Assembly: GCA_003260025.2 (NCBI GenBank)
Contig: QFZU02000027.1
Coordinates: 1 to 64,000, forward strand
Direction of reading: 5' to 3'
Length of the DNA: 64,000 nucleotides
DNA from: Microbispora triticiradicis
GTDB lineage: Bacteria; Actinomycetota; Actinomycetes; Streptosporangiales; Streptosporangiaceae
Below the pieces are notes generated by a model. It ran no database searches, had not been told where the DNA came from, and saw only the letters and a list, made by a program, of their open reading frames with translations. Position 1 is the stretch's first letter, and the number at the start of each line of letters is the position of its first letter. The translations under genes were made by a program, and so were the position numbers. Below, piece by piece: positions 15,711 to 27,103 of this stretch.

Positions 15711-17009
15711 ATGGCGAGGAGGATCCGCGTGGCCGTGGTCCACGGCCCCGGGCCCGCGCACCGCGACGGCGTCGGCGACTACGTCGAGAGCCTCGTCGGC
15801 GCGCTGGGCGGGGCCGGAGTCGACGCGGTGGGGGTGCCGGTGGGCACGCCGGACGCCCGCTCTCCCCGGCAGTGGCTGCCGGCGACGCTGGCGGCGGCCC
15901 GGCGGGTGCGGCGGCTGCGCCCCGACGTGGTCCACGTGCAGTTCGCCCCCTCGGCCTACCGGTTCTCCGGGCTGCCGGGACTGCTCCCGCCCCTGCTGCC
16001 GGCCGGGACGCCGCTGGTGACGACCCTGCACGAGTACGGCTGGTGGGCGACCCCCGGATGGGTGCCCGACGCCGTCTGGTGGCCGCTGGAGCGGGCCCGC
16101 CTGTGGGACCGGGAGACCGGGCGGCTCGTGCCCGCCAGCGCCCTCGTGGTCGTGACGAACGCCGCCCACGCCCGGCAGGTCCACGGCCGCCTCGGGACAC
16201 CGGCGGTGGAGGTGCCGCTGGCGCCCAACGTGGTCGACCACGGCGGCGGCGCGCGGGCCCGCGCGCGGGTGCGGCGCGAACTCGGCGTGCGGCCCGGCGA
16301 CCCGCTGCTCGCGTTCTTCGGGTTCGTCCACCCGGTGAAGGGCGTGCGCCAGCTGGTCGAGGCCCTGCCCGCGCTCCGCAGCGGCCGTCCGGGGCTCCGT
16401 CTGCTGGTTGTGGGCGGCTTCGCGTCCCAGGCGCTGCCCGAGGCGGAGGCGCGGGCCTTCCGCGCGGAACTGGAGGCGCTGGCCGCGCGGCACGGCGTGG
16501 CGGACACGGTGACGTTCACCGGGCACCTGCCCGCCTCCCGGGTGTCGGAGCTCCTGCACGCGGCCGACGCGGGCGTGCTGCCCTTCACCGCCGGGGTCAC
16601 GACCAAGAGCGGCGCGCTGCTGACGATGCTGGCGCACGGCCTGCCGGTCGCGATCACCGTGCCGGACGAGCCCGACCCGGCGCTTCCCCTCGGGGAGGCC
16701 GTCGCCGTGATCCGGGCCCGCCGCGACGCCGCCGCCGTCGCGCGTGCCGTCGGCGCGCTGCTGGACGATCCGGACCTGCGGCGGCGGATGGGCGGGGCCG
16801 CCCGGCGGCTCGCCGCCCGCCACTCCTGGCCGGAGGTCGCCACCGCTCACCGCGCCCTCTACGAGACCCTGACGGGCCCGCGTCCAGACCTCCCCCGCCG
16901 CCTCCGGACCCTGTGCGAATCCCTGTCCGGCCCGCGCGGAGATCTCTCCCGCCGCCTCCGGTCCTCGTACGCTGGCCCGCGCCGAGATCTCCCCGGCCGC
17001 GATGGGTGA
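15711..17009 (+). CDS. Glycosyltransferase family 4 protein
   Basis: 432 residues; ATG with GGAGGTGAGC directly upstream. GT-B fold: the N-terminal half starts RIRVAVVHGPGP and contains DVVHVQFAP; the C-terminal donor-binding half has FFGFVHPVKGV and a late region with KSGALLTMLAHGLPV in place of the common EGFGLVALEAMA. It probably transfers a sugar from a nucleotide donor onto a surface glycan. The last ~45 residues are a tail of three repeats of the form GPRxDLxRRLR, encoded by a 45-54 bp repeat that runs up to the next gene. It overlaps that gene by 8 bp. Confidence 0.85.
   Translation: MARRIRVAVVHGPGPAHRDGVGDYVESLVGALGGAGVDAVGVPVGTPDARSPRQWLPATLAAARRVRRLRPDVVHVQFAPSAYRFSGLPGLLPPLLPAGTPLVTTLHEYGWWATPGWVPDAVWWPLERARLWDRETGRLVPASALVVVTNAAHARQVHGRLGTPAVEVPLAPNVVDHGGGARARARVRRELGVRPGDPLLAFFGFVHPVKGVRQLVEALPALRSGRPGLRLLVVGGFASQALPEAEARAFRAELEALAARHGVADTVTFTGHLPASRVSELLHAADAGVLPFTAGVTTKSGALLTMLAHGLPVAITVPDEPDPALPLGEAVAVIRARRDAAAVARAVGALLDDPDLRRRMGGAARRLAARHSWPEVATAHRALYETLTGPRPDLPRRLRTLCESLSGPRGDLSRRLRSSYAGPRRDLPGRDG
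16875..17000 (+). repeat. In-frame 54/45-bp minisatellite at the 3' end of the GT4 gene
   Basis: Units begin with ggcccgcg at 16875, 16929 and 16974 (spacing 54 and 45 bp). Each encodes GPRxDLxRRLR plus spacer. Both lengths are multiples of three, so the tail stays in frame up to the stop codon that overlaps the next start. Confidence 0.75.
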
Positions 17010-18090
17010 GCCGTACCGGGAGATCCTGGTGGTCGACCTCCTCGGCGGCATCGGCGACCTGATCATGGTGCTGCCCGCCGTGCACGCCCTGGCCCGCCGC
17101 AACCCCGGGGCGTCTCTGCGGGTGCTCACCCACGAGCCCGGCGCCGCCCTGCTGCGTGAGGACCCCGCCGTCACCCGGGTGCTCACCCCGCGCCACGGCG
17201 AAGCGGGCGCCGAGCGGGAGGCCGTGGCCGAGGCCCTCGCGGACCGCCGCCCGGACCTGGCCGTCACGACCACCCGCTACGACGGCATCCCCGATCTCCT
17301 CGCCGCCTCGGGCGCCCGGTGCGTCACCGACCTGTGGCGTCATCCGCCCGCCGATGAGCTGGTCGGCGAGCGCTACCTGCGGATCCTGCTCGCCGAAGGG
17401 CTGGTGCGGCCGGACGACCTCCGTACGCGGCCCGTCGTGCGGCTGACGGCGGACGAGATCGCGGACGGCGAGAGCACGGTCGGGCGGTGTCTTCCGCCCG
17501 CCGCGGCCCGCCCACCGGTCGTGCTGGTCACCGAGGCGGGCATGGCCGTGAAGCGCTGGCCCGCCGCGCACTGGCGGGCACTCGCCGCGCTGCTGGCCCG
17601 CCGGGGCCATCCCCTGCTCGCGCTCCACGCGCCGCGTGAGCACCCGCCCACGGCCCGCGGTCCGGTGCTCGATCCTCCGTGCCCGGAGGTGGCGGTGCTG
17701 CCGCCACGCGACCTGCGGGGGCTCGCCGCGTGCTTCGCCGCGGCGGCGCGAAGGGGCGCCGTGGTCGTGGGCGGCGACACCGGCCCGCTGCGCCTCGCCG
17801 CCGCGTCCGGCGCGGCCACGGTCGGACTGTTCGGCCCGACCTGGGCCGAGCGGTACGGCGTCGCCGGAACCCGCGCGGCGGACCTTCAGGGGCTGCCGGG
17901 GTGCCCGCACCGGAGACCGGTCGCGATCACGGAACAGCCGTGCTGGTGGACCGCCGCGTGCCCGTTGTCCCCGGCGGGGTCCCCGGCGGGACCCGCCTGC
18001 ATGGCCGACGTCTCCGTGGCGTCCGTCGCCCGCGCCGTGACCCGCCTGTGCGGCGGCACGCCCGCGCGCCACCCGGCGGGCGACGCCTGA
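17002..18090 (+). CDS. Glycosyltransferase family 9 (heptosyltransferase-like)
   Basis: 362 residues. GT9 features: N-terminal ILVVDLLGGIGDLIMVLPA (about 8-26), the VTEAGMAVKRWP loop where LPS transferases have a donor-binding motif, and VVVGGDTGPLRLAAASGAA before GLFGPT, the hallmark of ADP-heptose transferases. In actinomycetes these enzymes modify non-LPS surface glycans. The late region has several Cys and Trp (CPHRRP, QPCWWTAAC) typical of the actinobacterial subgroup. The start overlaps the GT4 gene by 8 bp, so the two are translationally coupled. Confidence 0.85.
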   Translation: MGEPYREILVVDLLGGIGDLIMVLPAVHALARRNPGASLRVLTHEPGAALLREDPAVTRVLTPRHGEAGAEREAVAEALADRRPDLAVTTTRYDGIPDLLAASGARCVTDLWRHPPADELVGERYLRILLAEGLVRPDDLRTRPVVRLTADEIADGESTVGRCLPPAAARPPVVLVTEAGMAVKRWPAAHWRALAALLARRGHPLLALHAPREHPPTARGPVLDPPCPEVAVLPPRDLRGLAACFAAAARRGAVVVGGDTGPLRLAAASGAATVGLFGPTWAERYGVAGTRAADLQGLPGCPHRRPVAITEQPCWWTAACPLSPAGSPAGPACMADVSVASVARAVTRLCGGTPARHPAGDA

Positions 18091-18152
18091 GACGAGGCGT
18101 GGCAGGCTGCGTACGGGAAAGAGCGGCAGCCATGCCGGCAAGGAGGAAGCAG

Positions 18153-19058
18153 ATGCGACGGGACGGCGGGGAGGGGCTGTCTGCCCGTCCGGGGCCGGTC
18201 ACGCGGTTCCGCGTCCGGAGGGTGTCGGGATCGGCCGTACGCGACCGGCGGGACGATCTCGCCACCGAGGAACCGCTGGAGATCCGGCTGCTGGCCGCGG
18301 GCGGCGACGCCCGTACGGTGGCGATCACGATGCGGACGCCGGGCGCCGACTTCGAACTCGCGGCGGGGTTCCTGCACGGCGAGGGGATCGTCGGCCCGGG
18401 CGGCATCGCCGCCATCGGTTACTGCACGGACGAGGACCTGGACCCCGAGGCGCGCTACAACACCGTGACCGTGCGGCTCACCGCGCCCGAACTGCCCGAC
18501 ATGACCGCTGTCCAGCGGAACTTCGTGACGTCGAGCGCGTGCGGCGTCTGCGGCACGGCCAGCCTGGACGCCCTGCGCGACCGCTGCCCGGCGCCGGCCC
18601 TCCGCCCGCCGGTCGCCGTGTCCGCCACGACCCTGTACGCCCTGCCGGACCGGCTGCGCGAGGCCCAGGGGGTGTTCGGCAGGACGGGCGGGCTGCACGC
18701 CGCCGGGCTGTTCACGCCTGAGGGCGCCCCCGTGGCCGTACGGGAGGACGTGGGGCGGCACAACGCGGTCGACAAGCTGGTCGGCTGGGCACTGATGGGC
18801 GGCACGCTGCCCCTCGACCGGCACGTCCTGCTGGTCAGCGGCCGCGTCAGCTACGAGATCATGCAGAAGGCCGCGAGCGCCGGGATCCAGATCGTCTGCG
18901 CCGTCTCCGCGCCCTCCTCGCTCGCCGTCGACCTCGCCCGCGAGTTCGGCGTCACGCTCGTGGGGTTCCTGCGCGACGAGCGCTTCAACGTCTACGCCTG
19001 CCCGGAGAGGATCGACGTCGAGCGGGAGCCGTCTATCTCGGTCGCTCCCCCGCCGTGA
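18153..19058 (+). CDS. fdhD: Formate dehydrogenase accessory sulfurtransferase
   Basis: 301 residues. FdhD carries sulfur from a cysteine desulfurase to the molybdenum cofactor of formate dehydrogenase. The essential cysteine pair is in SSACGVCG (about 129-136); other family motifs are ADFELAAGFL, VREDVGRHNAVDK and RVSYEIMQKA. The ATG at 18153 has AAGGAGGA 6 nt upstream; the in-frame ATG at 18132 would place that site inside the gene. No formate dehydrogenase is in this window, so the client enzyme is elsewhere. Confidence 0.95.
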   Translation: MRRDGGEGLSARPGPVTRFRVRRVSGSAVRDRRDDLATEEPLEIRLLAAGGDARTVAITMRTPGADFELAAGFLHGEGIVGPGGIAAIGYCTDEDLDPEARYNTVTVRLTAPELPDMTAVQRNFVTSSACGVCGTASLDALRDRCPAPALRPPVAVSATTLYALPDRLREAQGVFGRTGGLHAAGLFTPEGAPVAVREDVGRHNAVDKLVGWALMGGTLPLDRHVLLVSGRVSYEIMQKAASAGIQIVCAVSAPSSLAVDLAREFGVTLVGFLRDERFNVYACPERIDVEREPSISVAPPP

Positions 19059-19136
19059 CACCCCGCGGCCGAAGCCGCGGCAGGCCGACCGGCACGCGGG
19101 CGTCCGTTCACCACGCCCGCGCGCCGGACCGGCCGG

Positions 19137-21773
<2,637 letters not shown>

Positions 21774-21780
21774 GGTTGGA

Positions 21781-21839
21781 AGGCTAGCGAATGACTCTTC
21801 GCGCCCCGAGGGCGGTCTCACTTATTGGACTAGACCACT
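21781..21839 (-). promoter_or_regulatory. ppc promoter with dre-like (DasR-type) operator
   Basis: TAGCCT (21786-21781) lies 7 nt before the ppc ATG. At 21839-21824 the minus strand reads AGTGGTCTAGTCCAAT, which matches 14 of 16 positions of the known DasR-responsive element AGTGGTCTAGACCACT. The site is about 38 bp upstream of the -10 box, where an activator or repressor could act. DasR belongs to the GntR/HutC family and controls GlcNAc and PTS genes in streptomycetes. Confidence 0.5.
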
Positions 21840-21852
21840 GAAAAGGGACAGA

Positions 21853-22320
21853 TCAGATTGTCCCGAGCGCCTCGGCGGGGGTGCTGTCGCCCGCCGGGAG
21901 CCGCCTGAAGCGGAGGGTGAGGTGCTGGGCGAGCAGGCCGTGGGCCACCACGGCGGCGGCGAAGGCGACGATCAGGATGGCGATCGTCGTCAACCGGCTC
22001 TCGTCGGCCAGCAGGATCGTCTTCGCGTCGCTGAGCCCCGTCCCCGCGGCCAGCATCCCGGTGACCACGGCGGTCACCCACCGGCCGGCGTACCTGACCA
22101 CCGGGCGCGCGGTCGCGGTCACCGCCGCGGGCACGGCCAGCACGACGAAGACGACGATGATCGCCAAAGTGCTCACCAGGGAGAAACCGGTCAGTCCGCC
22201 GATGGCCAGCGTGATCCCCCGCATCAGGAGGCGCGCCACCGCCCCGATGACCAGTCCGCTCAGCGCCGCCGCGGCCAGCGGCGCCCAGATCACGCGGCCC
22301 AGCCGCCTGCGGTCGTGCAT
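21853..22320 (-). CDS. Small four-helix membrane protein, unknown function
   Basis: 155 residues with four hydrophobic segments (about 11-31, 44-64, 80-95, 110-130), Arg-rich N-terminus and a polar tail. No family is recognised with certainty. AAGGGG precedes the ATG. An exact 7-bp inverted repeat lies 15 bp upstream between a possible -10 (TATAAC) and the ribosome site, suggesting repression by a dimeric regulator. It is codirectional with ppc, 79 bp upstream of its start, but ppc has its own promoter. Confidence 0.6.
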   Translation of the reverse strand: MHDRRRLGRVIWAPLAAAALSGLVIGAVARLLMRGITLAIGGLTGFSLVSTLAIIVVFVVLAVPAAVTATARPVVRYAGRWVTAVVTGMLAAGTGLSDAKTILLADESRLTTIAILIVAFAAAVVAHGLLAQHLTLRFRRLPAGDSTPAEALGTI

Positions 22321-22335
22321 TGTTCATCCCCTTAG

Positions 22336-22351
22336 AACGGTCCAGACCGTT
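22336..22351. promoter_or_regulatory. Palindromic operator candidate before the 155-residue membrane gene
   Basis: AACGGTC (22336-22342) and GACCGTT (22345-22351) form a perfect inverted repeat with a 2-bp centre. It overlaps the transcription start zone of the minus-strand gene. Its minus-strand core GGTCTGGACC resembles the core of the dre-like site before ppc. Confidence 0.5.
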
Positions 22352-22433
22352 ATAGGGACAGCCCATAACGCCCGCAACACCGCAAGGACTTCGCGACCGC
22401 TCTGTTACGTGACAGACAGGGCAGAAGACGCAG

Positions 22434-23990
22434 TCAGGTGGGGCGGGATACGGCGGCGAGGAGTTCGGGGAGCCGGGCGAAGCCGATGCCGGACGCGAGC
22501 CGGCGGCCCGCCCAGGCGACCGCCACGCCGTACGGCACCGCGAGCACGGCGACCCAGGTCGTGCCGAGCAGGACCGGCAGCGCGACGGGCAGCGCGAGCG
22601 CGGCGACGGCGAGCATCGTGGCGAAGGACGAGACGAACGCCTGCCCGCCCTGCCCGGGTGCGGCGCCGCTGAAGGCGTTGAGCCGGTCGGGATAGGTGTA
22701 CGGGACGGTCACGCTGGTGAGCGCGCCGACTCCCATGCCGACGCCGAGCACGCCCCACGCGGTGAGCGCGGCGGCGGGGGCCCAGGTGGCGTCGCCCGCC
22801 ACCAGGGCGGCGGCCAGCGACGCCAGCGCCAGCAGCGGCACCGCGATGACCGCCATGGCGAGGTGCCGCCCGGCCAGGTCGGTGCGCAGGTCACGCGGGG
22901 TGCCGAAGGCCACCGCGTTCATCCACAGCGACCTGCCGTCGATGCCGAAGGAGTTGGCCGACTGCAGCCCGATCACCAGGGCGGCCAGGCAGGCGGGGCC
23001 GATCGCGGACGTGGGGCCCGCCGAGACGCCGGGCCCGTGCAGGGAGAACATGACGACCGCGCTCACGAAGATCGCGATGATCCAGTTCACCCGGCCGCGC
23101 GGCTCCCTCCGGGCGTACTTCAGCTCCTTGGCGACGACGGCGCCGATCATGCCGCCCGGCAGGAGTCCGCCGGCCCAGGACCGGCGCACCGACCCGCCGC
23201 CCTGGTTGGAGGAGTCTGGCCGCACCAGCGCGTGCCGCAGCGCCGTGATCCACAACCATCCCAGCACGACCACCGTCACCGCGACGACGACCAGGTCGGC
23301 CACGCCGGCGAGCCCGCCGTCGGCGATCGCGTGCGCGGCCAGGCCGGGCGGCGTCCAGCGCAGGACGTCCGCCGCCGACGCCAGCAGCCCCGCGGGGTCG
23401 GCCGCGAGCCTCTGGTTGAGCAGCAGGTTAGGCAACTGGGCGAACAGCACGCCGAAGACGGCGGCGACCGCGAGCACGTCGCGTCCCCGCCGGGTGCGCA
23501 GCGCGCCGGACAACGCGGTGGTGACCAGGCGGGAGATCACTATGCAGAAGGCGAACTGGAGGACCACCGCGGGCACCCCGAGCAGCACGCCGCCCGGCCC
23601 GTGGGCGAGCGCGACCACGCCGCCGGAGAGCGCGACCAGCGAGGCGATCGGCCACGGCCCGGCGACGGACGCGGCGAACAGTCCGGTCGCGAGCTGCCGG
23701 GTGGTCAGCGGGAACAGGGCCAGCCGGGCCGGGTCGAGCGTCTCGTCCAGGCCGAAGGCCATCAGCGGCACGACGATCCACCCGGCGGCGAACATCGCGA
23801 ACGCCACCGGCACGACGTCGAGGGCGACGTCGTGCGGCGCGAGCCGTACGAGTGCGAACAGCCCGAACCCCGCGACCGCCATGAGGACGGCGGCGAGCAG
23901 CGAGAAGACGAACCCGAGCTGCCTGGCGAGCTCGCCGCGCAGGCTCCCGCGGACGAGGCTGAGCTTCATCCGGACGAACAGCCACGTCAT
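22434..23990 (-). CDS. ABC exporter permease
   Basis: 518 residues, with about 12 hydrophobic segments and a long cytoplasmic loop near residue 270 (RPDSSNQGGGSVRRSW). It resembles actinobacterial ABC-2-type permeases that work with a single ATP-binding protein; the substrate is not known. The ATP-binding gene lies upstream on the same strand, separated by 127 bp that contain a 48-bp tandem repeat. The start ATGACGTGGCTG follows a GGGGGAGCGCGTC stretch that can serve as ribosome site. Confidence 0.75.
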   Translation of the reverse strand: MTWLFVRMKLSLVRGSLRGELARQLGFVFSLLAAVLMAVAGFGLFALVRLAPHDVALDVVPVAFAMFAAGWIVVPLMAFGLDETLDPARLALFPLTTRQLATGLFAASVAGPWPIASLVALSGGVVALAHGPGGVLLGVPAVVLQFAFCIVISRLVTTALSGALRTRRGRDVLAVAAVFGVLFAQLPNLLLNQRLAADPAGLLASAADVLRWTPPGLAAHAIADGGLAGVADLVVVAVTVVVLGWLWITALRHALVRPDSSNQGGGSVRRSWAGGLLPGGMIGAVVAKELKYARREPRGRVNWIIAIFVSAVVMFSLHGPGVSAGPTSAIGPACLAALVIGLQSANSFGIDGRSLWMNAVAFGTPRDLRTDLAGRHLAMAVIAVPLLALASLAAALVAGDATWAPAAALTAWGVLGVGMGVGALTSVTVPYTYPDRLNAFSGAAPGQGGQAFVSSFATMLAVAALALPVALPVLLGTTWVAVLAVPYGVAVAWAGRRLASGIGFARLPELLAAVSRPT

Positions 23991-24020
23991 GACGCGCTCC
24001 CCCGTCCGACCGGCCGCGCG

Positions 24021-24128
24021 GTCAGGAGGCCCGCGTGCGGGGCGGTCGGGATGCCGGTGGGCCGCTTGGTCAGGAGGCCCGCCTGCGGGGCGGTCGGGAT
24101 GCCGGTGGACCGCGCGGTCAGGAGGCCG
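24021..24128. repeat. 48-bp tandem repeat between ABC ATPase and permease genes
   Basis: Units start with gtcaggaggc at 24021, 24069 and 24117 (last partial). The two full copies are nearly identical. The third start supplies the stop codon of the ATPase gene, so the array begins at its 3' end and fills the gap before the permease. Forty-eight is a multiple of three, but the array lies outside both genes. Confidence 0.8.
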
Positions 24129-24882
24129 AGGTGCCCAGCCACGACAGGCCCTCCTCCCCGTTTCCGCGTGCGCCGACGAGGTCGAGGAACGCCTCGTTGA
24201 GGGTGCGGCCCCGCCGTACGTCGTCGAGCGGGCCCTGCGCGACGACGAGCCCGCCGTTCATCACCGACACCCAGTCGCACAGCCGCTCGACCAGGTCCAT
24301 CACGTGGCTGGAGAAGACGACGGTGGAGCCCGAGGCGGTGTATCTGCGCAGCACCTCGGCCAGGGTGTTGGCCGAGACCGGGTCGACGCCCTCGAACGGC
24401 TCGTCGAGGAACAGCACGCGCGGGTTGTGCAGCAGCGCCGCGGCGAGGCCGATCTTCTTGCGCATGCCGGTCGAGTAGTCGACCACCAGCTTGTCCTGGG
24501 CCTCGACCAGGTCCATGACCCTGAGCAGCTCGTCGGCGCGCCTGCCGGCCTCGTCCAGGGGGATGCCGCGCAACTGGCCGCCGTACAGCAGCAACTCGCG
24601 GCCGGACAGCCGTTCGAACAGCCGCAGGCCCTCGGGCAGCACGCCGATCCGCGCCTTGGCGGCGACGGGATCGGCCCACACGTCGTGGCCGTCGATCTCG
24701 ATCCGCCCGCCGTCGGGGCGCAGCAACCCGGTGATCATGCTCAGCGTCGTCGTCTTGCCCGCGCCGTTCGGGCCGACCAGGCCGGCGAAACCGCCCTCCG
24801 GCACCACCAGGTCGACCCCGCCGACCGCCACCTGCCGCCCGAAGCGCTTGTACAGGCCCTGCGTGCGTACGGCGTCACCCAT
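24118..24882 (-). CDS. ABC transporter ATP-binding protein
   Basis: 254 residues. Walker A GPNGAGKTTT (about 38-47), signature YSTGMRKKIGLA, Walker B VLFLDEPFEGVDP and switch His in SSHVMD. This is the DrrA/CcmA-like exporter type, with one ATPase dimer serving a separate permease, here the 518-residue protein downstream. Divergent from the pccB transcription unit; the 270-bp gap between them carries the pccB control region. Confidence 0.93.
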   Translation of the reverse strand: MGDAVRTQGLYKRFGRQVAVGGVDLVVPEGGFAGLVGPNGAGKTTTLSMITGLLRPDGGRIEIDGHDVWADPVAAKARIGVLPEGLRLFERLSGRELLLYGGQLRGIPLDEAGRRADELLRVMDLVEAQDKLVVDYSTGMRKKIGLAAALLHNPRVLFLDEPFEGVDPVSANTLAEVLRRYTASGSTVVFSSHVMDLVERLCDWVSVMNGGLVVAQGPLDDVRRGRTLNEAFLDLVGARGNGEEGLSWLGTSAS

Positions 24883-25072
24883 TGCGCCCCCTTCTCCCGC
24901 CGATGGTCGTGCGGCCTGGTCGTGCAGGCCCGGTTCTGAAGGCCCGGTCGTATGGCCGAACGAACGACACGCGGCCTCCGTTCCTCCTGGGACTCCGCCC
25001 AGGACTCTCCCAGGACTCCTCCCCGGCTCTTTCCGGCCGCGCCCCGGCGCGACCTCGTGGTGCGAGTCTCGT

Positions 25073-25127
25073 TAACCTGTCGGCCATGGATTCGACGCGG
25101 CCCGGACCGGATCGCGGGACCCGCTGA
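25073..25127 (+). promoter_or_regulatory. pccB promoter with a leaderless 13-codon upstream ORF
   Basis: TAACCT (25073-25078) is 7 nt before an ATG (25086) that opens a short frame, [13 protein letters not shown], ending with TGA at 25127, 25 nt before the pccB start. The spacing equals that of the leaderless genes in this window. If translated, the peptide could regulate pccB by attenuation; it is rich in Arg and Pro codons. Confidence 0.4.
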
Positions 25128-25152
25128 GCATGCGAGGAACGGCGAGGTGACG

Positions 25153-26742
25153 ATGAGCGCGGAACGCGCCCACGAGATCGATATCCACACCACCGCGGGC
25201 AAGATCGCCGACCTGGAGCGGCGCCTCGGCGAGGCGGCCCACGCGGGCTCCGCGCGGGCGGTGGAGAAACAGCACGCCAAGGGAAAGATGACGGCCCGCG
25301 AGCGGGTCGCGGCCTTCCTCGACGAGGGCTCGTTCGTGGAGTTCGACGAACTGGCCAGGCACCGGGCGACCGCCTTCGGCCTGGACCGCGAACGCCCGTA
25401 CGGCGACGGGGTCGTGACCGGGTACGGCACGGTGGACGGCCGCCCGGTCGCGGTGTTCGCGCAGGACTTCACCGTGTTCGGCGGCTCGCTGGGCGAGGTC
25501 TTCGGCGAGAAGATCGTCAAGGTGATGGACCACGCGCTCAAGACCGGCTGCCCGGTGATCGGGATCAACGACTCGGGCGGCGCGCGCATCCAGGAGGGCG
25601 TGGTCTCCCTCGGCCTGTACGCGGAGATCTTCAAGCGCAACGTGCACTCCTCCGGGGTGATCCCGCAGATCTCGCTGATCATGGGCCCGTGCGCCGGTGG
25701 CGCGGTCTACTCCCCCGCGCTGACCGACTTCGTGCTGATGGTCCGGGAGAAGTCGCACATGTTCATCACCGGCCCGGACGTGATCAAGACCGTCACCGGC
25801 GAGGAGGTGACGTTCGAGGAGCTGGGCGGGGCCCACACGCACAACTCCCGGAGCGGCGTCGCCCACTACGAGGCGTCCGACGAGCAGGACTGCCTCGACT
25901 TCGCCAGGGCGCTGCTGTCGTTCCTGCCGTCCAACAACATGGACGACCCGCCGGCCTTCGAGGCGGAGGCGGTCCTGGAGACGACCGAGGACGACCGAGT
26001 GCTCGACACGCTGATCCCCGACTCGGCCAACCAGCCGTACGACATGCACACGGTGATCGAGCACGTCCTCGACGACGGGGAGTTCCTGGAGATCCACGCG
26101 GGTTTCGCGCCGAACATCCTGGTCGGCTTCGGCCGGGTCGAGGGACGTTCGGTGGGCGTCGTCGCCAACCAGCCGATGAGCTACGCCGGGACGCTCGACA
26201 TCGCCGCCTCCGAGAAGGCCGCCCGGTTCGTCCGCACCTGCGATGCCTTCAACATCCCGGTGCTGACCTTCGTCGACGTGCCGGGCTTCCTCCCGGGCAC
26301 CGACCAGGAGTGGAACGGCATCATCCGGCGCGGCGCCAAGCTCCTCTACGCCTACGCCGAGGCGACCGTGCCGCTGGTCACCGTCATCACCCGCAAGGCG
26401 TACGGCGGGGCGTACGACGTCATGGGTTCCAAGCACCTCGGCGCGGACGTCAACCTGGCCTGGCCCACCGCCCAGATCGCGGTGATGGGGGCGCAGGGCG
26501 CCGTCAACATCCTCTACCGGCGTGAACTGGCCGCCGCCGACGACCCGGACACGGCGCGGGCGAACTTCGTCGCCGAGTACGAGGACGCGCTGGCGAACCC
26601 GTACCTGGCCGCCGAACGCGGCTACGTGGACGCGGTGATCCGGCCGTCGGACACCCGGGTCCAGATCGTCCGCGCGCTGCGGGCACTGCGCAACAAGCGG
26701 GCCGCCCTGCCGCCGAAGAAGCATGGGAACATCCCGCTGTGA
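25153..26742 (+). CDS. pccB: Acyl-CoA (propionyl/acetyl-CoA) carboxylase beta subunit
   Basis: 529 residues. Carboxyltransferase of the crotonase superfamily: it transfers CO2 from carboxybiotin to acetyl- or propionyl-CoA. The acyl-CoA site motif [13 protein letters not shown] lies near residue 136 and the carboxybiotin site [10 protein letters not shown] near 420. An Asp in [13 protein letters not shown] at the position that sets chain length points to propionyl-CoA preference, inferred from PccB/AccB of streptomycetes. ATG 25153 follows GGCGAGG. The stop overlaps the epsilon-subunit start by 4 bp. The biotin-carrying alpha subunit is at 49.5 kb. Confidence 0.93.
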   Translation: MSAERAHEIDIHTTAGKIADLERRLGEAAHAGSARAVEKQHAKGKMTARERVAAFLDEGSFVEFDELARHRATAFGLDRERPYGDGVVTGYGTVDGRPVAVFAQDFTVFGGSLGEVFGEKIVKVMDHALKTGCPVIGINDSGGARIQEGVVSLGLYAEIFKRNVHSSGVIPQISLIMGPCAGGAVYSPALTDFVLMVREKSHMFITGPDVIKTVTGEEVTFEELGGAHTHNSRSGVAHYEASDEQDCLDFARALLSFLPSNNMDDPPAFEAEAVLETTEDDRVLDTLIPDSANQPYDMHTVIEHVLDDGEFLEIHAGFAPNILVGFGRVEGRSVGVVANQPMSYAGTLDIAASEKAARFVRTCDAFNIPVLTFVDVPGFLPGTDQEWNGIIRRGAKLLYAYAEATVPLVTVITRKAYGGAYDVMGSKHLGADVNLAWPTAQIAVMGAQGAVNILYRRELAAADDPDTARANFVAEYEDALANPYLAAERGYVDAVIRPSDTRVQIVRALRALRNKRAALPPKKHGNIPL

Positions 26743-26963
26743 GCACTCGCGAGCCGTACCTGGAGATCATCCGGGGGGACGCCACCCCCGAGGAGACCGC
26801 CGCCCTGCTCGCCGCGCTGCTGGCCCGCGCGTCGGCACACGCCCCGCGGGAGGCCCCGCCCGCCACCAGCGGAAACTGGAGGTACGCGGGGCGCGGCATA
26901 CGCCCGGCGCTGCGGCACGGCCCGGGGGCGTGGCGCTCCGCCTTCCTCCCCGGCACCCGGTGA
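26739..26963 (+). CDS. Acyl-CoA carboxylase epsilon subunit
   Basis: 74 residues. Small actinobacterial carboxylase subunits bind the beta hexamer and raise activity. The sequence has the usual form: [24 protein letters not shown] helix region, Pro-Ala linker, and a Trp-containing tail ([17 protein letters not shown]). GTGA overlap with pccB couples translation. Confidence 0.82.
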   Translation: MSTREPYLEIIRGDATPEETAALLAALLARASAHAPREAPPATSGNWRYAGRGIRPALRHGPGAWRSAFLPGTR

Positions 26964-27103
26964 CCGGCAGCCGGGATCAGCCGGGGACCACAGCCTGATT
27001 ACATCGACGGAACCGGGTGTCAACTGGCCCAAGAGTTGGGACTATCTAGAAAGCGGGGGAATATAGTCGCCTGATCATCTAGTGACGAGTCCTGGAGGAC
27101 ACC

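Noticed and set aside
17886-19061. Long reading frames opposite real genes (for example 17886-19061 minus, 19260-21794 plus, 25072-26724 minus, 55892-57480 plus)
   Set aside because: They lie antisense to or in another frame of well-identified genes, have no recognisable domains, and arise because stop codons are rare in GC-rich DNA.
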